A stretch of 64,000 nucleotides of DNA from CBDAUN01 sp965214875 (GTDB lineage Bacteria; Pseudomonadota; Gammaproteobacteria; Arenicellales; JAJDZL01): the NCBI GenBank assembly GCA_965214875.1, contig OZ243980.1, positions 1,860,001-1,924,000 on the forward strand, written 5' to 3'. Under the pieces are notes generated by a model that was not told where the DNA came from, did not search any database, and saw nothing but the letters and a program-made list of their open reading frames with translations. Positions 51,417 to 59,387 of the stretch are shown here, one piece after another. Every line of letters begins with the position of its first letter. Within the stretch, counting starts at the first letter, position 1. The translations under genes and the position numbers were made by a program.

Positions 51417-52201
51417 CTAGATCGAAACTACAGAATCGTATAGTCGTTGATAACTTGACTGCTTAAGTCGATATTTTGTTCCATGGTTATGACCTGTCCT
51501 AGCGTCAAAATCCACTAGCACATCACCATCATTTATAGCTTCAATAAAGCAGTGGAGCTTGAAATTCTGCAGTAGCAGGAATTTGGTATACCGGAAATGC
51601 TCAACCCCATTTTTCGCCTACGATCGGCAATGGCATAAACGGTTTTCTTCAATTTGATGCCAGCCTTGTGGTACAAATCTTGAAATCCCCAATATGGTTG
51701 AGGATTTATCTCGCCCAGCCCGACCCGAGTCTCTACACTAGAAAGCCAATCTCCATGAGCATTTGCATCTACAGCAGCACTATCAAATGAAACTTCGACT
51801 CGTTCCCGATAATGGTTAACAAATATCGTGAAACCGCGACTAGTGCGTTGCCCTGCTGTTAGCGTCTGCCTAAAACTAAGCTCATTGGATTTGTGTCGTT
51901 TCCCCGCCTCGCTATGCGACCATCCACAAAGAGGCAACAATATACGCGGCACAAAGTAGAAAGCCCGGGGTGAAGGTTCCATATGGAATAACGTGATCAA
52001 AGAAGTGGTGTCAGAGCGTTGTCCTTTTATTTCCCATTCACCCGAATTTGGAAGCGGTAAATTGTTTTCTTCGATACCGAGCAGATCTTCAAGCGTGTTA
52101 CCTACACCTCCATCGTTTCCTATGCGCTTTGTCTCAACCCAACCAATTTCGCGAATTCTCTTCAAGTCGGCGATCAAAGATTCTTTTGTGAATTCTTTCA
52201 T
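51417..52201 (-). pseudogene. MvaI/BcnI-type restriction endonuclease, C-terminal frameshift
   Basis: The N-terminal 190 residues match MvaI/BcnI-family nucleases: IGWVETKRIGNDGGVGNTLE, DLLGIEENNLPLPNSGEWEI (acidic and KGQR catalytic residues) and LITLFHMEPSP. After ADRRRK the open frame is short, but adding one A to a five-A run near 51620 restores NGVEHFRYTKFLLLQNF, then VLVDFDARTGHNHGTKYR to a stop at 51417-51419, as expected for the family. The ATG at 52199-52201 overlaps the methyltransferase stop (ATGA), which suits coupled translation. Relatives cut CC(N)GG-type sites; the exact site is not readable. Confidence 0.8.
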
Positions 52202-53091
52202 TTGGGTGGTCGCCAAAAATCCAAAAGATACTCAAATGTAACGCCCATTGTGATGTAATTGCTTGGCCAACCGAAGATGCCTATTCGATTTACGACATTG
52301 CGACGGTCCCAAATTATAATGTTTCGCAATTCGTAACCGCGTTGACGCAGTTCTTCTATGATTGCAACATGAATCGTGATCCTCTTGTTGTTCCACCACA
52401 TATCTGGAACATTGATCACGCAATGCCCTTTTGGTCTGAGCAGCGGCAATAATAATTCGAAAATATCCCCCATGCTTTTCGAATATTGCTCAAGCGGCAT
52501 AATCCCAAGATCGCGCTCATCCTGCGAGTACTGCTCAATCTTTCCGAATTGATCATTTTCTCGATCCCGACGCGATTTGTTGGTACGCTTTCGGTTAAGC
52601 AAATTTGCATATGGAGGTGAAGTAACAATCAAGCTGATCGAATCAAGGTCGAGATAATGCTGAATATTCTGGGCATCGTCCCTGATCGCAATTTGATCAG
52701 TGGCCGTGAACAAATCCTCCGATTCGCGCAGTCTTTGGTGACAAAGTGCCGCATAATCAACTGACAAATCAAATCCGACAGCATTTCTGCCTACATCGCG
52801 CGCCGCAAGCAGCGTCGAACCGCTGCCTACAAAGGGGTCTACAACTAGTTCGCCCTTGTGCGAAAAAAGTTCGATCAGCCTCTTGGGCAGACTGATTGGA
52901 TAAGTTGCTGGATGCACTGATTTATCCCGTATATCTCGCTTCTCATAGTAGAACTCCCAAACACCAAGTTGGTTTTTCAGCCATTCTTTTGCTGTTAGGC
53001 AATTGATGTGGTTTGGCTTGCAGTCGCAAGTTCGCTCTGTGCCTATTTTCAGAGTCGTCGTTTTTGCAGCTTGGGATGTAGCGACATTCAT
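52198..53091 (-). CDS. Type II DNA methyltransferase (amino-methyltransferase, beta-class)
   Basis: A 297-residue DNA amino-methyltransferase. The catalytic TSPPYANLL (SPPY suggests N4-cytosine) is at about 165-175 and the SAM site DPFVGSGSTLLAARD near 92-106 comes first, with YPISLPKRLIELFS before it. N4-cytosine enzymes are common partners of BcnI/MvaI nucleases. The start at 53091 (MNVATSQ) is preferred because GGAG lies seven bases before it; a longer frame begins at 53118. The endonuclease gene overlaps its stop by four bases, so the two form a type II restriction-modification operon. Confidence 0.9.
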   Translation of the reverse strand: MNVATSQAAKTTTLKIGTERTCDCKPNHINCLTAKEWLKNQLGVWEFYYEKRDIRDKSVHPATYPISLPKRLIELFSHKGELVVDPFVGSGSTLLAARDVGRNAVGFDLSVDYAALCHQRLRESEDLFTATDQIAIRDDAQNIQHYLDLDSISLIVTSPPYANLLNRKRTNKSRRDRENDQFGKIEQYSQDERDLGIMPLEQYSKSMGDIFELLLPLLRPKGHCVINVPDMWWNNKRITIHVAIIEELRQRGYELRNIIIWDRRNVVNRIGIFGWPSNYITMGVTFEYLLDFWRPPK

Positions 53092-53297
53092 TGCAATGCT
53101 CCGTTTCTCATGCACCATTCAAAACAATATTTGTTTGAATGCGGATTTGCGCCATCCTGCCCGATGGGCTTATGTTGTCGGTCAATGTGCCCATCGCTCC
53201 GCACCTGCCGAGATTATGTAGATGGACGACGGCTTCATGATCCATTTTTGTCAATTCAGAGATCATATAGGCGTTTAGATTCAAATAAAGTGCGATT
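53092..53297. other. Intergenic region, nothing recognised
   Basis: Upstream of the methyltransferase and downstream of the phosphoribosyltransferase gene, both on the minus strand. No terminator-like hairpin was seen. Confidence 0.4.
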
Positions 53298-53903
53298 TCA
53301 GGTTGCTGCCCACTTCGCCTTCTGGCGAACCGATTCAATCACCTCTGCGATTTCTGGCTTGTTTTCCGTTATTTCTCCGCAATCCAGACCAATCAGTTCG
53401 TGCGGGAAGACTACCCATTTATCGGTTGCATGAACATAGTAGTCTGGCACCCGCTCGGTTTGGCGCTTGTCGGGCTTGTACCATGCCGCCGCAACGCGAA
53501 TGTCACTCGGCGTGTTGCGTCTAGCACGCCGCTCGATTGACCGAATGAGCGCATCGACTGTAAGCCCAGTGTCGTAGATATCATCGACAATCAGCAACGA
53601 ATCGTCAACACTGACGCGGTCAATAAGGTAGCCAAGCCCATGAATTCTGATGTTCTCCGCTCTTCGGTCGATTCCCTCATACAGCGACGTTCTGATTGCG
53701 ATATGGTCGGTGTCAATGTCGAAGTATGCAAGCAACTCTTGCATGCAGATACCGACTGGCGTGCCTCCTCTCCAAAGGGCGATCAGATAGTCCGGCCGAA
53801 ATCCGCTTTTTATCACTTTGACGGCCAGATTGCATGAATCGACGAATAGCGAATCTGCCGATAGGTAGATTTTCTCTAAGGAAGCGTTTGTCTCTCCGCT
53901 CAT
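53298..53903 (-). CDS. Phosphoribosyltransferase family protein
   Basis: A 201-residue type I phosphoribosyltransferase. LIALWRGGTPVGICM is the pyrophosphate loop region, and SLLIVDDIYDTGLTVDALI contains the PRPP-binding acidic pair. The C-terminal YYVHATDKWVVFPHEL is like that of hypoxanthine or xanthine phosphoribosyltransferases of archaeal and marine type. It probably salvages a purine base. It is divergent from the LOG-family gene, which frees bases from nucleotide monophosphates. Confidence 0.85.
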   Translation of the reverse strand: MSGETNASLEKIYLSADSLFVDSCNLAVKVIKSGFRPDYLIALWRGGTPVGICMQELLAYFDIDTDHIAIRTSLYEGIDRRAENIRIHGLGYLIDRVSVDDSLLIVDDIYDTGLTVDALIRSIERRARRNTPSDIRVAAAWYKPDKRQTERVPDYYVHATDKWVVFPHELIGLDCGEITENKPEIAEVIESVRQKAKWAAT

Positions 53904-54111
53904 GGGCAGTGCATTAGTCCGCGATGCCGGTTGTATCGCCGATGAAAATGTTTAGCGTGATTAGGTTATGGGTGCGATAATCGCTGATTTGAACCGCCTA
54001 TTGTATGGCAATTGCGTGTCACTCAGTAGTATTGTTGCGCACTACGAATTTGGCCGCTTCAGACATATCGACATAACAAATTAGACACGATAACGGAGAG
54101 ATGTAAATCTG

Positions 54112-54654
54112 ATGCATGTGTGCGTTTTTCTTGGTTCGAAGCATGGGACCAACCCAGAACATACGGAGGTTGCGCGGAATCTAGGCGAACAACTTGCAGC
54201 TCGGAACATAACGCTGGTCTATGGCGGCGGCTCGGTCGGACTTATGGGCGAACTCGCCCGTTCAGTCGTTGACTCAGGCGGCGATGTTATCGGGGTCATT
54301 ACCCATGGGCTAGTCGCTATCGAAGTGTCGTATGATGACATTAATGAATTGATTATGGTCGATACGCTGGAAGAGCGAAAGACCGCCATGTTTGAGCGGT
54401 CCGATGCGTTCGTAGCGCTTCCAGGCGGGGTGGGCACCTTGGATGAAGTGTTCACTGTAATGAGCTGGAATATATTGCAATATCACAGAAAGCCGATGGG
54501 AATCTTGAATTTCAAAGGCTGTTACGATTTGCTGTTTGAGATGCTTGAAGATCAGTCCCGGCAAGGCTTCATACCAGCAGAGTGGATGAATGAGCTATTC
54601 GTCGCTGAAACCGTGGATGACTTGCTGGAAAAGACGATTCGATCGGTCGAGTAG
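54112..54654 (+). CDS. LOG-family nucleotide 5'-monophosphate phosphoribohydrolase
   Basis: A 180-residue LOG protein (TIGR00730). The two signature motifs are present: YGGGSVGLMGELA near 43-55 and LPGGVGTLDEVF near 103-114. LOG enzymes release the base from cytokinin or purine nucleotide monophosphates. ATGs near 54112 follow GAGAG. The gene is divergent from the phosphoribosyltransferase, a pairing that suggests a joint role in nucleotide turnover. Confidence 0.92.
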   Translation: MHVCVFLGSKHGTNPEHTEVARNLGEQLAARNITLVYGGGSVGLMGELARSVVDSGGDVIGVITHGLVAIEVSYDDINELIMVDTLEERKTAMFERSDAFVALPGGVGTLDEVFTVMSWNILQYHRKPMGILNFKGCYDLLFEMLEDQSRQGFIPAEWMNELFVAETVDDLLEKTIRSVE

Positions 54655-54708
54655 CATCGGTCGGATCATAAACAGAATTTTCATACACTCGCCTAGCTGC
54701 ACCTGAGT

Positions 54709-55011
54709 TGGTGCGGGTGGAGGGACTCGAACCCACACTGCCATTTGGCAAACGGATTTTCGTACCATCTACGACTTTCGCCGCCCGGGCTTTGTCCCGG
54801 TTTGTGGTCTGGACTATCTCTTCGCCTTGACGTTATCGCGTTTTAGGCGCCGCCCGTTTAGTCTCTACACCTTCCTGGCAAACCAGGCTTGGCTCGGGAT
54901 TGCCATTTCACAGGTTTCCCCGAGTTTGAGCGGTTCTACGTCTTCAGTTTCCTGAAAACGCACTCAAATTTCATTTAAGTCCGTTGCGTCTACCAATTCC
55001 GCCACACCCGC
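54709..55011 (-). tRNA. tRNA-Leu(UAA) interrupted by a group I intron
   Basis: The 5' exon (55011-54977) ends in the anticodon loop at CTT; the 3' exon (54760-54709) starts AAAATCCGT and ends with encoded CCA. Joined, the anticodon stem is ACGGA/TCCGT with loop CTTAAAA (anticodon TAA), acceptor GCGGGTG/CACCCGC, T arm GTGGGTTCGAGTCCC. The 216-nt insertion lies after the first anticodon base (U34), the position used by cyanobacterial and plastid tRNA-Leu(UAA) introns. Confidence 0.95.
54761..54976 (-). ncRNA. Group I intron in tRNA-Leu(UAA)
   Basis: 216 nt. Starts AAATGAAATT and ends with G at 54761. A GAGT at intron positions 12-15 can pair with exon ACTT, giving the U-G splice-site wobble. 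Conserved core pieces occur in order: CTCAAACTCGGGGAAACCT, GGCAATCCCGAGCCAAGCC, GGAAGGTGTAGAGACTAAACG and GAGATAGTCC. These resemble the Anabaena tRNA-Leu intron (subgroup IC3) as I recall it. No open frame or homing endonuclease. Self-splicing is likely. Confidence 0.95.
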
Positions 55012-55074
55012 AAGTGCAGAAATCATGCTAGCTGATAAGTAAGCTCAATCCGCATAAAAACTGTTTTCCTAATT

Positions 55075-55301
55075 AGTGTCTGCCAGAAAACTCTAATATC
55101 GCATTAAAGTTATTGTTTTAATTTAATTTTTCCTCAGATGAGAAACCGAAGATTTTCGAAAATCGGTGCGGCGACTGCAAGATGCGGTCAAAATCGATTC
55201 GAATGGGCTGAATACGGCTAAATCTTCGAAAGGCACATCTAATTAAAACTTCAATAGAAACAATAATTTTAATGCAAGAATAGGGTTTTCTGGTAGACAA
55301 T
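55075..55301. mobile_element. 227-bp MITE with ISNCY-like ends
   Basis: Ends AGTGTCTGCCAGAAAACTCTA and, read inward from the right, ATTGTCTACCAGAAAACCCTA. AATT flanks it at 55071-55074 and 55302-55305. Same ends and same 4-bp duplication size as the ISNCY-like element at 4730-6531, but the interior is AT-rich and non-coding, so it would depend on that element's transposase. Confidence 0.88.
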
Positions 55302-55528
55302 AATTAAAACCAACAATTTTTGCTTGAGGCGACTCCTTTCTGTGAACCGCACCAGTACACTACCACTGCGTTGCAACTATCGAGAAGCGATAGGGCTGAA
55401 TGCGCGAATTGCACATTTTAGGCAATGTGTCAAACGGTCGCCTGAATATCTTGTCTCGGGTACGTATATTTCAGGCAAGCTCCAATTTCTACCAGTAACA
55501 ATATATATCGGCCTACACTGATTAGACA

Positions 55529-55602
55529 TGGAGGCCGGGGTCGGAATCGAACCGGCGTACACGGCTTTGCAGGCCGCTGCATAACCACTCTGCCACCCGG
55601 CC
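55529..55602 (-). tRNA. tRNA-Cys(GCA)
   Basis: A 74-nt gene: acceptor GGCCGGG/CCCGGCC, anticodon stem GCGGC/GCCGT with loop CTGCAAA (anticodon GCA), T arm CCGGTTCGATTCCGACC-like, encoded CCA. Second gene of the minus-strand cluster Gly-Cys-Leu. Confidence 0.95.
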
Positions 55603-55676
55603 AGATCCTTGATGTTCTGCATCGTCAATTCTTTTCAGTAATGAATAAAAACTGCGAATCACGCGAACGAAAGGAT

Positions 55677-55752
55677 TGGAGCGGGAAACGAGGTTCGAAC
55701 TCGCGACCTCAACCTTGGCAAGGTTGCGCTCTACCAGCTGAGCTATTCCCGC
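55677..55752 (-). tRNA. tRNA-Gly(GCC)
   Basis: A 76-nt gene: acceptor GCGGGAA/TTCCCGC, D arm AGCTCAGCTGGTAGAGC, anticodon stem CAACC/GGTTG with loop TTGCCAA (anticodon GCC), T arm CGAGTTCGAACCTCG, encoded CCA. First gene of the minus-strand tRNA cluster. Confidence 0.96.
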
Positions 55753-56000
55753 CCGCATAGCGGCCGCATTATATATGCAATCACTTTTTTTGATGTCGGA
55801 ATTTTTTGACGATGCATGATTATGCGCCGGACTAAGTAATGGTTGCAACTTACGAGCGTGGCATGGTTTTAATCAACGATCAAGAAGTTGAACGCACCCA
55901 TTAGAATCTTAGGTTTTTGATGACAGCAGCCGATCAAGACTATGCCTGGGCAAAAGGGTTAGTCGCTGAATATGCCTAAACGAATGATCCCGCTGTTAGT
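55753..56000. other. Intergenic, left edge of a small island
   Basis: No recognised gene. Two tiny frames (55838-55903 and 55921-55980) have no domain. Composition changes after the tRNA-Gly gene. Confidence 0.4.
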
Positions 56001-56034
56001 GCCTCGCCAATGCGGGGCTTTGGGGGTAACAGAA
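56001..56034 (+). repeat. Hairpin leader motif, copy 1
   Basis: GCCTCGC-CAAT-GCGGGGC hairpin followed by TTTGGGGGTAACAGAAC, 26 bases before the ATG at 56060. The same arrangement recurs at 56277-56312. Confidence 0.65.
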
Positions 56035-56059
56035 CTCGATAACCTCAGGAGTAAACAAT

Positions 56060-56263
56060 ATGAAATTTATCAAACATGAAGACGGCAATCACTACACAGA
56101 AGATAACCGATTCCGCATCATCAATAAGAGGTTGACCGAATACCGCAAGACAGCTCAATGGAGTATTTATGAAAACGTCGATGGGAAGTGGACCGAAGAC
56201 ATCGCGCACATGCGAATATTTACTGTAGCAAAGGATGCAGTGCTAAATCACTTTTACAGATAA
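56060..56263 (+). CDS. Small protein, unknown function
   Basis: A 67-residue protein (MKFIKHEDGNHYTEDNRFRI) with AGGAG eight bases before the ATG and a hairpin leader motif just upstream. It has charged and aromatic residues typical of small phage or plasmid proteins; no family is recognised. It starts a small group of accessory genes that ends with the AbiL-like pair. Confidence 0.6.
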   Translation: MKFIKHEDGNHYTEDNRFRIINKRLTEYRKTAQWSIYENVDGKWTEDIAHMRIFTVAKDAVLNHFYR

Positions 56264-56276
56264 CCCATCTAACCCC

Positions 56277-56312
56277 AGCCCGCGAAAGCGGGCTTTGGTG
56301 GTAACAGAACCC
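56277..56312 (+). repeat. Hairpin leader motif, copy 2
   Basis: AGCCCGC-GAAA-GCGGGCT perfect hairpin with a GNRA-type loop, followed by TTGGTGGTAACAGAACC, 20 bases before the ATG at 56333. It matches copy 1 (56001-56034) in layout and in the TTTGG(N)GGTAACAGAAC tail. Confidence 0.7.
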
Positions 56313-56332
56313 ACAACGAAATTGGAGTGACC

Positions 56333-56520
56333 ATGAAACAGAAGCGCCACTTGACACGCGATTAAGCCTTAAGTTGCCAGCCAGCTATAGAGCAGCCATT
56401 AAGGAGCTAGCTGTCGAGTACGAAGTTAGCGAAAGCACAATCGTGCGCCGGGCATTGCGTAATTACATCAAAAAAGCAAACAAGCAACAGAGGATGGAAG
56501 AGCTGGATCAGGTGCGGTGA
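56333..56520 (+). pseudogene. Ribbon-helix-helix DNA-binding protein, frame broken near the start
   Basis: The ATG at 56333 follows GGAG but its frame ends after ten codons. One frame over, from 56341, the sequence reads EAPLDTRLSLKLPASYRAAI, KELAVEYEVSESTIVRRAL and RNYIKK to a TGA at 56518-56520, a ribbon-helix-helix (CopG-like) fold. There is no start codon in that frame before LSLKLP, so a one-base change near 56340 is likely. It may have regulated the small gene or the AbiL-like pair. Confidence 0.55.
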
Positions 56521-56597
56521 GATGGGTGTAAATTTGCATAATTTTCGCAAATTTCGCTATAATTCTGCTTTTATTAGGTGTTAGTAGGTTTAAAAAT

Positions 56598-57875
56598 ATG
56601 CTGTTACGCTTTGCCGTAGAAAACCATCTCTCTATTTGTGAGCGACAAGAACTGTTGTTCGCGGCATCACCATTAAAAGATCATGCCGATGGCTTGATTA
56701 ACTGTGAAGCCGTGGACAGCGGGAAGATTTTACCAGCTGTTGTGATCTACGGTGCCAACGCATCTGGCAAGACGAACCTTGTCGACGCGCTAAAATCAAT
56801 GAGGAGTGCGATCCTTTTTTCGCAGACTAGGGGCGAACCTGGTGGAGGCATTCTCCGTCAAAAGCATCTGCTAGACCCAAGTTGTTCTGTGAAGCCATCC
56901 TGTTTCGAAATCGATTTCGTGCTTGATGGCATTCGCTATCACTATGGATTTGAAGCAACCGACGAAGCATACACATCGGAGTGGTTGTATCAGATCCCCA
57001 AAGCACATCGTAGAAAACTTTACGAACGCAAGGAACAGGATTTTGTTTTTGGCCGCTGGTTGAAGGGAGCAAACCACAGTATCACTAGACTCACACGCCC
57101 AAACAGTTTATTTCTTTCTGCTGCTGCGCAAAACGGCCATGCGTTGCTGTCTCGCGTCTATAGATATTTTCAGGATGTCGCATTCTCTGCCCCAATTTCT
57201 GTCCCAGGATTCAAGGCTTCCTCTGAGGTTGAGGGCGAAGGGGTTGATGACCGTGTGATTCGTTTCCTAGAGTCTATCAATACAGGGGTTATTGGATACC
57301 AAAAGAAGGCGATAGAATTATCAGAAGATTTCCAAGTGCACCGTCGTGAATTGAACGCAGTGCTTCAAAAAATCACCGGTCAAACGATAGAAACCGAGTT
57401 AGATGATAAAGAAAAAATGGTGGAAATTGAACTTGCACGCCGTGGCAGAGATGGGAGTAAAGTGCATTTCGATTTAGACCTAGAGAGCGCAGGAACGAGA
57501 AGGTTGTTAATCATTCTGGGTCAAGTATTCAAAGCGGTCGATAAAGGGCTACCGATCATTATTGATGAGTTAGATGCCAGTTTGCATACATATGCGAGTG
57601 AGGCCATTCTGCGTCTATTTTGCTCGCCATCGGTGAACAAAATCGGCGCACAGCTTATTGCGACAACTCACGATACGAATCTAATGAAGGGCAGTATACT
57701 CCGGCGGGACCAACTTTGGTTTGCAGATAAGAATAGTGAAGGCGCTACGGAGATATTTCCGCTAACGGATTTTCGAACGCGAAAGGGAGACAACTTTGAG
57801 CTCGGATACCTGCAAGGGCGGTTCGGCGCGGTACCAAGCGATGATCCTGTAGCTGAATTACTTGAGTCCCATTAA
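56598..57875 (+). CDS. AAA ATPase, AbiLi/RloA-like defence protein
   Basis: A 425-residue ABC-type ATPase. Walker A VVIYGANASGKTNLVDAL is near 47-63, the signature-like DLESAGTRRLLIILG near 297-311, Walker B GLPIIIDELDASLH near 318-331, and the H-loop TTHDTNLM near 355. This is the layout of RloA/AbiLi proteins, which pair with a TOPRIM-like RloB/AbiLii protein in abortive infection. The partner follows at once. The ATPase probably senses infection and holds or frees the effector, by analogy with the related PARIS system. Confidence 0.85.
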   Translation: MLLRFAVENHLSICERQELLFAASPLKDHADGLINCEAVDSGKILPAVVIYGANASGKTNLVDALKSMRSAILFSQTRGEPGGGILRQKHLLDPSCSVKPSCFEIDFVLDGIRYHYGFEATDEAYTSEWLYQIPKAHRRKLYERKEQDFVFGRWLKGANHSITRLTRPNSLFLSAAAQNGHALLSRVYRYFQDVAFSAPISVPGFKASSEVEGEGVDDRVIRFLESINTGVIGYQKKAIELSEDFQVHRRELNAVLQKITGQTIETELDDKEKMVEIELARRGRDGSKVHFDLDLESAGTRRLLIILGQVFKAVDKGLPIIIDELDASLHTYASEAILRLFCSPSVNKIGAQLIATTHDTNLMKGSILRRDQLWFADKNSEGATEIFPLTDFRTRKGDNFELGYLQGRFGAVPSDDPVAELLESH

Positions 57876-57876
57876 A

Positions 57877-58536
57877 GTGGCGAAGCGTCGAACGGGCAGA
57901 ATCAGTCGACGAGAGTCGAACAAAGATCCCAAGGTTCGGTTCACCCTATTTTGTGAAGGGAAAAATACAGAGCCGAAATATTTTTCTGCCATCAAGAAGG
58001 TTTATAGAGACACTTTGGTTTCAATAGAAAGCCATGGTGGTGTGGGCGGTCCGATCACAATCGCTCAAAAAGCATTGCAATTTGCTAAATCAGAAGGATT
58101 GGCGCGAGGTAGCAGGCGGAAGAAGAATTTGTTTGAAAAACAAGATCAAGTTTGGGCCGTGTTTGATCGGGATGAACATGAGAGATATAAAGAAGCAGTC
58201 AACCTTTGTAAGATCAACGACATTGGGGTTGCAAGATCGAATCCATGTTTTGAAGTCTGGTTGATCTTGCATGAGCAGGCTTATGATCGACCGAATAACA
58301 GCCACCAGGTACAAAAGGAATTACAGCGTTTGCGGCCTGAATACAAGAGGTCAGGAGCAAAAGTGCTAAACTTCAAAGAAATGGTGGGTCGAGTTCACCT
58401 TGCAGAAGAACGAGCACAGGTGCTGCTTCGTCGCCGGGAAGATGAAGGAGACCCACATGGGTGTCCCTCTATGACAGTGGGTGATTTGACGAAAGCCATT
58501 AAAGCTGCCCATGTGCGAGTACGAGGGGCGATGTGA
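57877..58536 (+). CDS. RloB/AbiLii-like protein, likely nuclease effector
   Basis: A 219-residue RloB-family protein. VRFTLFCEGKNTEPKYFSAI near 26-45 is the family's TOPRIM-like acidic motif, QVWAVFDRDEH near 93-103 the second acidic motif, and ARSNPCFEVWLILH near 122-135 the third. GTG 57877 just after the ATPase stop is chosen because family proteins begin with a basic AKRR stretch; a TTG at 57862 is also possible. With the upstream ATPase it forms an AbiL-type unit. Intact. Confidence 0.85.
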   Translation: MAKRRTGRISRRESNKDPKVRFTLFCEGKNTEPKYFSAIKKVYRDTLVSIESHGGVGGPITIAQKALQFAKSEGLARGSRRKKNLFEKQDQVWAVFDRDEHERYKEAVNLCKINDIGVARSNPCFEVWLILHEQAYDRPNNSHQVQKELQRLRPEYKRSGAKVLNFKEMVGRVHLAEERAQVLLRRREDEGDPHGCPSMTVGDLTKAIKAAHVRVRGAM

Positions 58537-58619
58537 ATTTGTTCCTAAGCAACCTAATATCCGCGCCAAAACATCTATAGAATTCCACTTCTTTCGAGAT
58601 ATTGTCAAAAGTAGTGCTT

Positions 58620-59070
58620 GGCGGTCGAGCGGCATTCAAGCGGCCATCTGGTCGTTCGGGTGCTTCACCTCGATTCCGTCTTTGAATTGCATACCTTCCA
58701 CCACCTTGCCAAGCTTTCTAAATCCTCTCAGGCGCCGCCAGCACCTTTCGGCGCACAGTCCGAGCTTGTGCACATCATGCGCCGGCGGCTCAGGCGCCCT
58801 CTGGAACGCTTCGTGCGGCGCCGGATCGTCGCGAACGTCGACTCGATCGGGCTGGCGGCGCGGATTCCTCCGGCAGCTTCTCGGCAGCCTTCGGATACCG
58901 ATCGCCATAGGCATCGACAAACGCCTTGAACGAGGCCTCGGCACTGTCCCGCATTTAGCCATCCAGATCTGCTGCGGCGGAATCAGCACCGAGCGGAACG
59001 CGGCCGGCGGATCGCGGAAATTGTCGTGCGCTTCAAGCGAAACAGGGCTGTTCTTGCTCATGAGCGGCAT
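58620..59070 (-). pseudogene. IS256-type (mutator) transposase remnant
   Basis: The minus strand holds the C-terminal end of an IS256-type transposase in pieces: SFKAFVDAYGDRYPKAAEKL in one frame and AERCWRRLRGFRKLGKVVEG, MQFKDGIEV in another. The stretch with the last catalytic glutamate is lost. It is GC-rich like the other elements. No terminal repeats were found. Confidence 0.6.
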
Positions 59071-59387
59071 GCCTCTCTGGTTTGACAGGCAGATTTTGTG
59101 AATCTACCGTCAGACCAGTTGCGCCGCTTTTTTTCAACCCACGCCAAGCACTACTTTTGGCAATATTTCAAGTAAATGTTGTGGAAGCTCAAATTCGCAG
59201 GTTATACGAAGCAATCTCGTTCGCCATCGATCGCAGTCAATAGTTTGAATTTGGGGTAGGTTTGTCCATGTTTCATTTCGCAAAACATGAATGACGCAAA
59301 ATCGTTGCCGCGCAAGCTTTGATCGCCTTGCTCAAGTTGCGCTCACCTGATCCCATGCTGCAGAAATCGGGAAGGTCGAACTTTCCC
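59071..59387. other. Intergenic region, nothing recognised
   Basis: About 320 bases between the transposase remnant and the permease gene. No terminator for the betaine operon (minus strand) could be seen. Confidence 0.4.

Noticed and set aside
55677..55752. tRNA-Ala(GGC) reading
   Set aside because: GGC appears only when the plus strand is read; on the coding (minus) strand the anticodon is GCC and the body matches tRNA-Gly.
55677..58536. Island integrated at the 3' end of tRNA-Gly
   Set aside because: The accessory genes lie on the 5' side of the tRNA gene, no integrase gene is present and no copy of the tRNA 3' end was found downstream.
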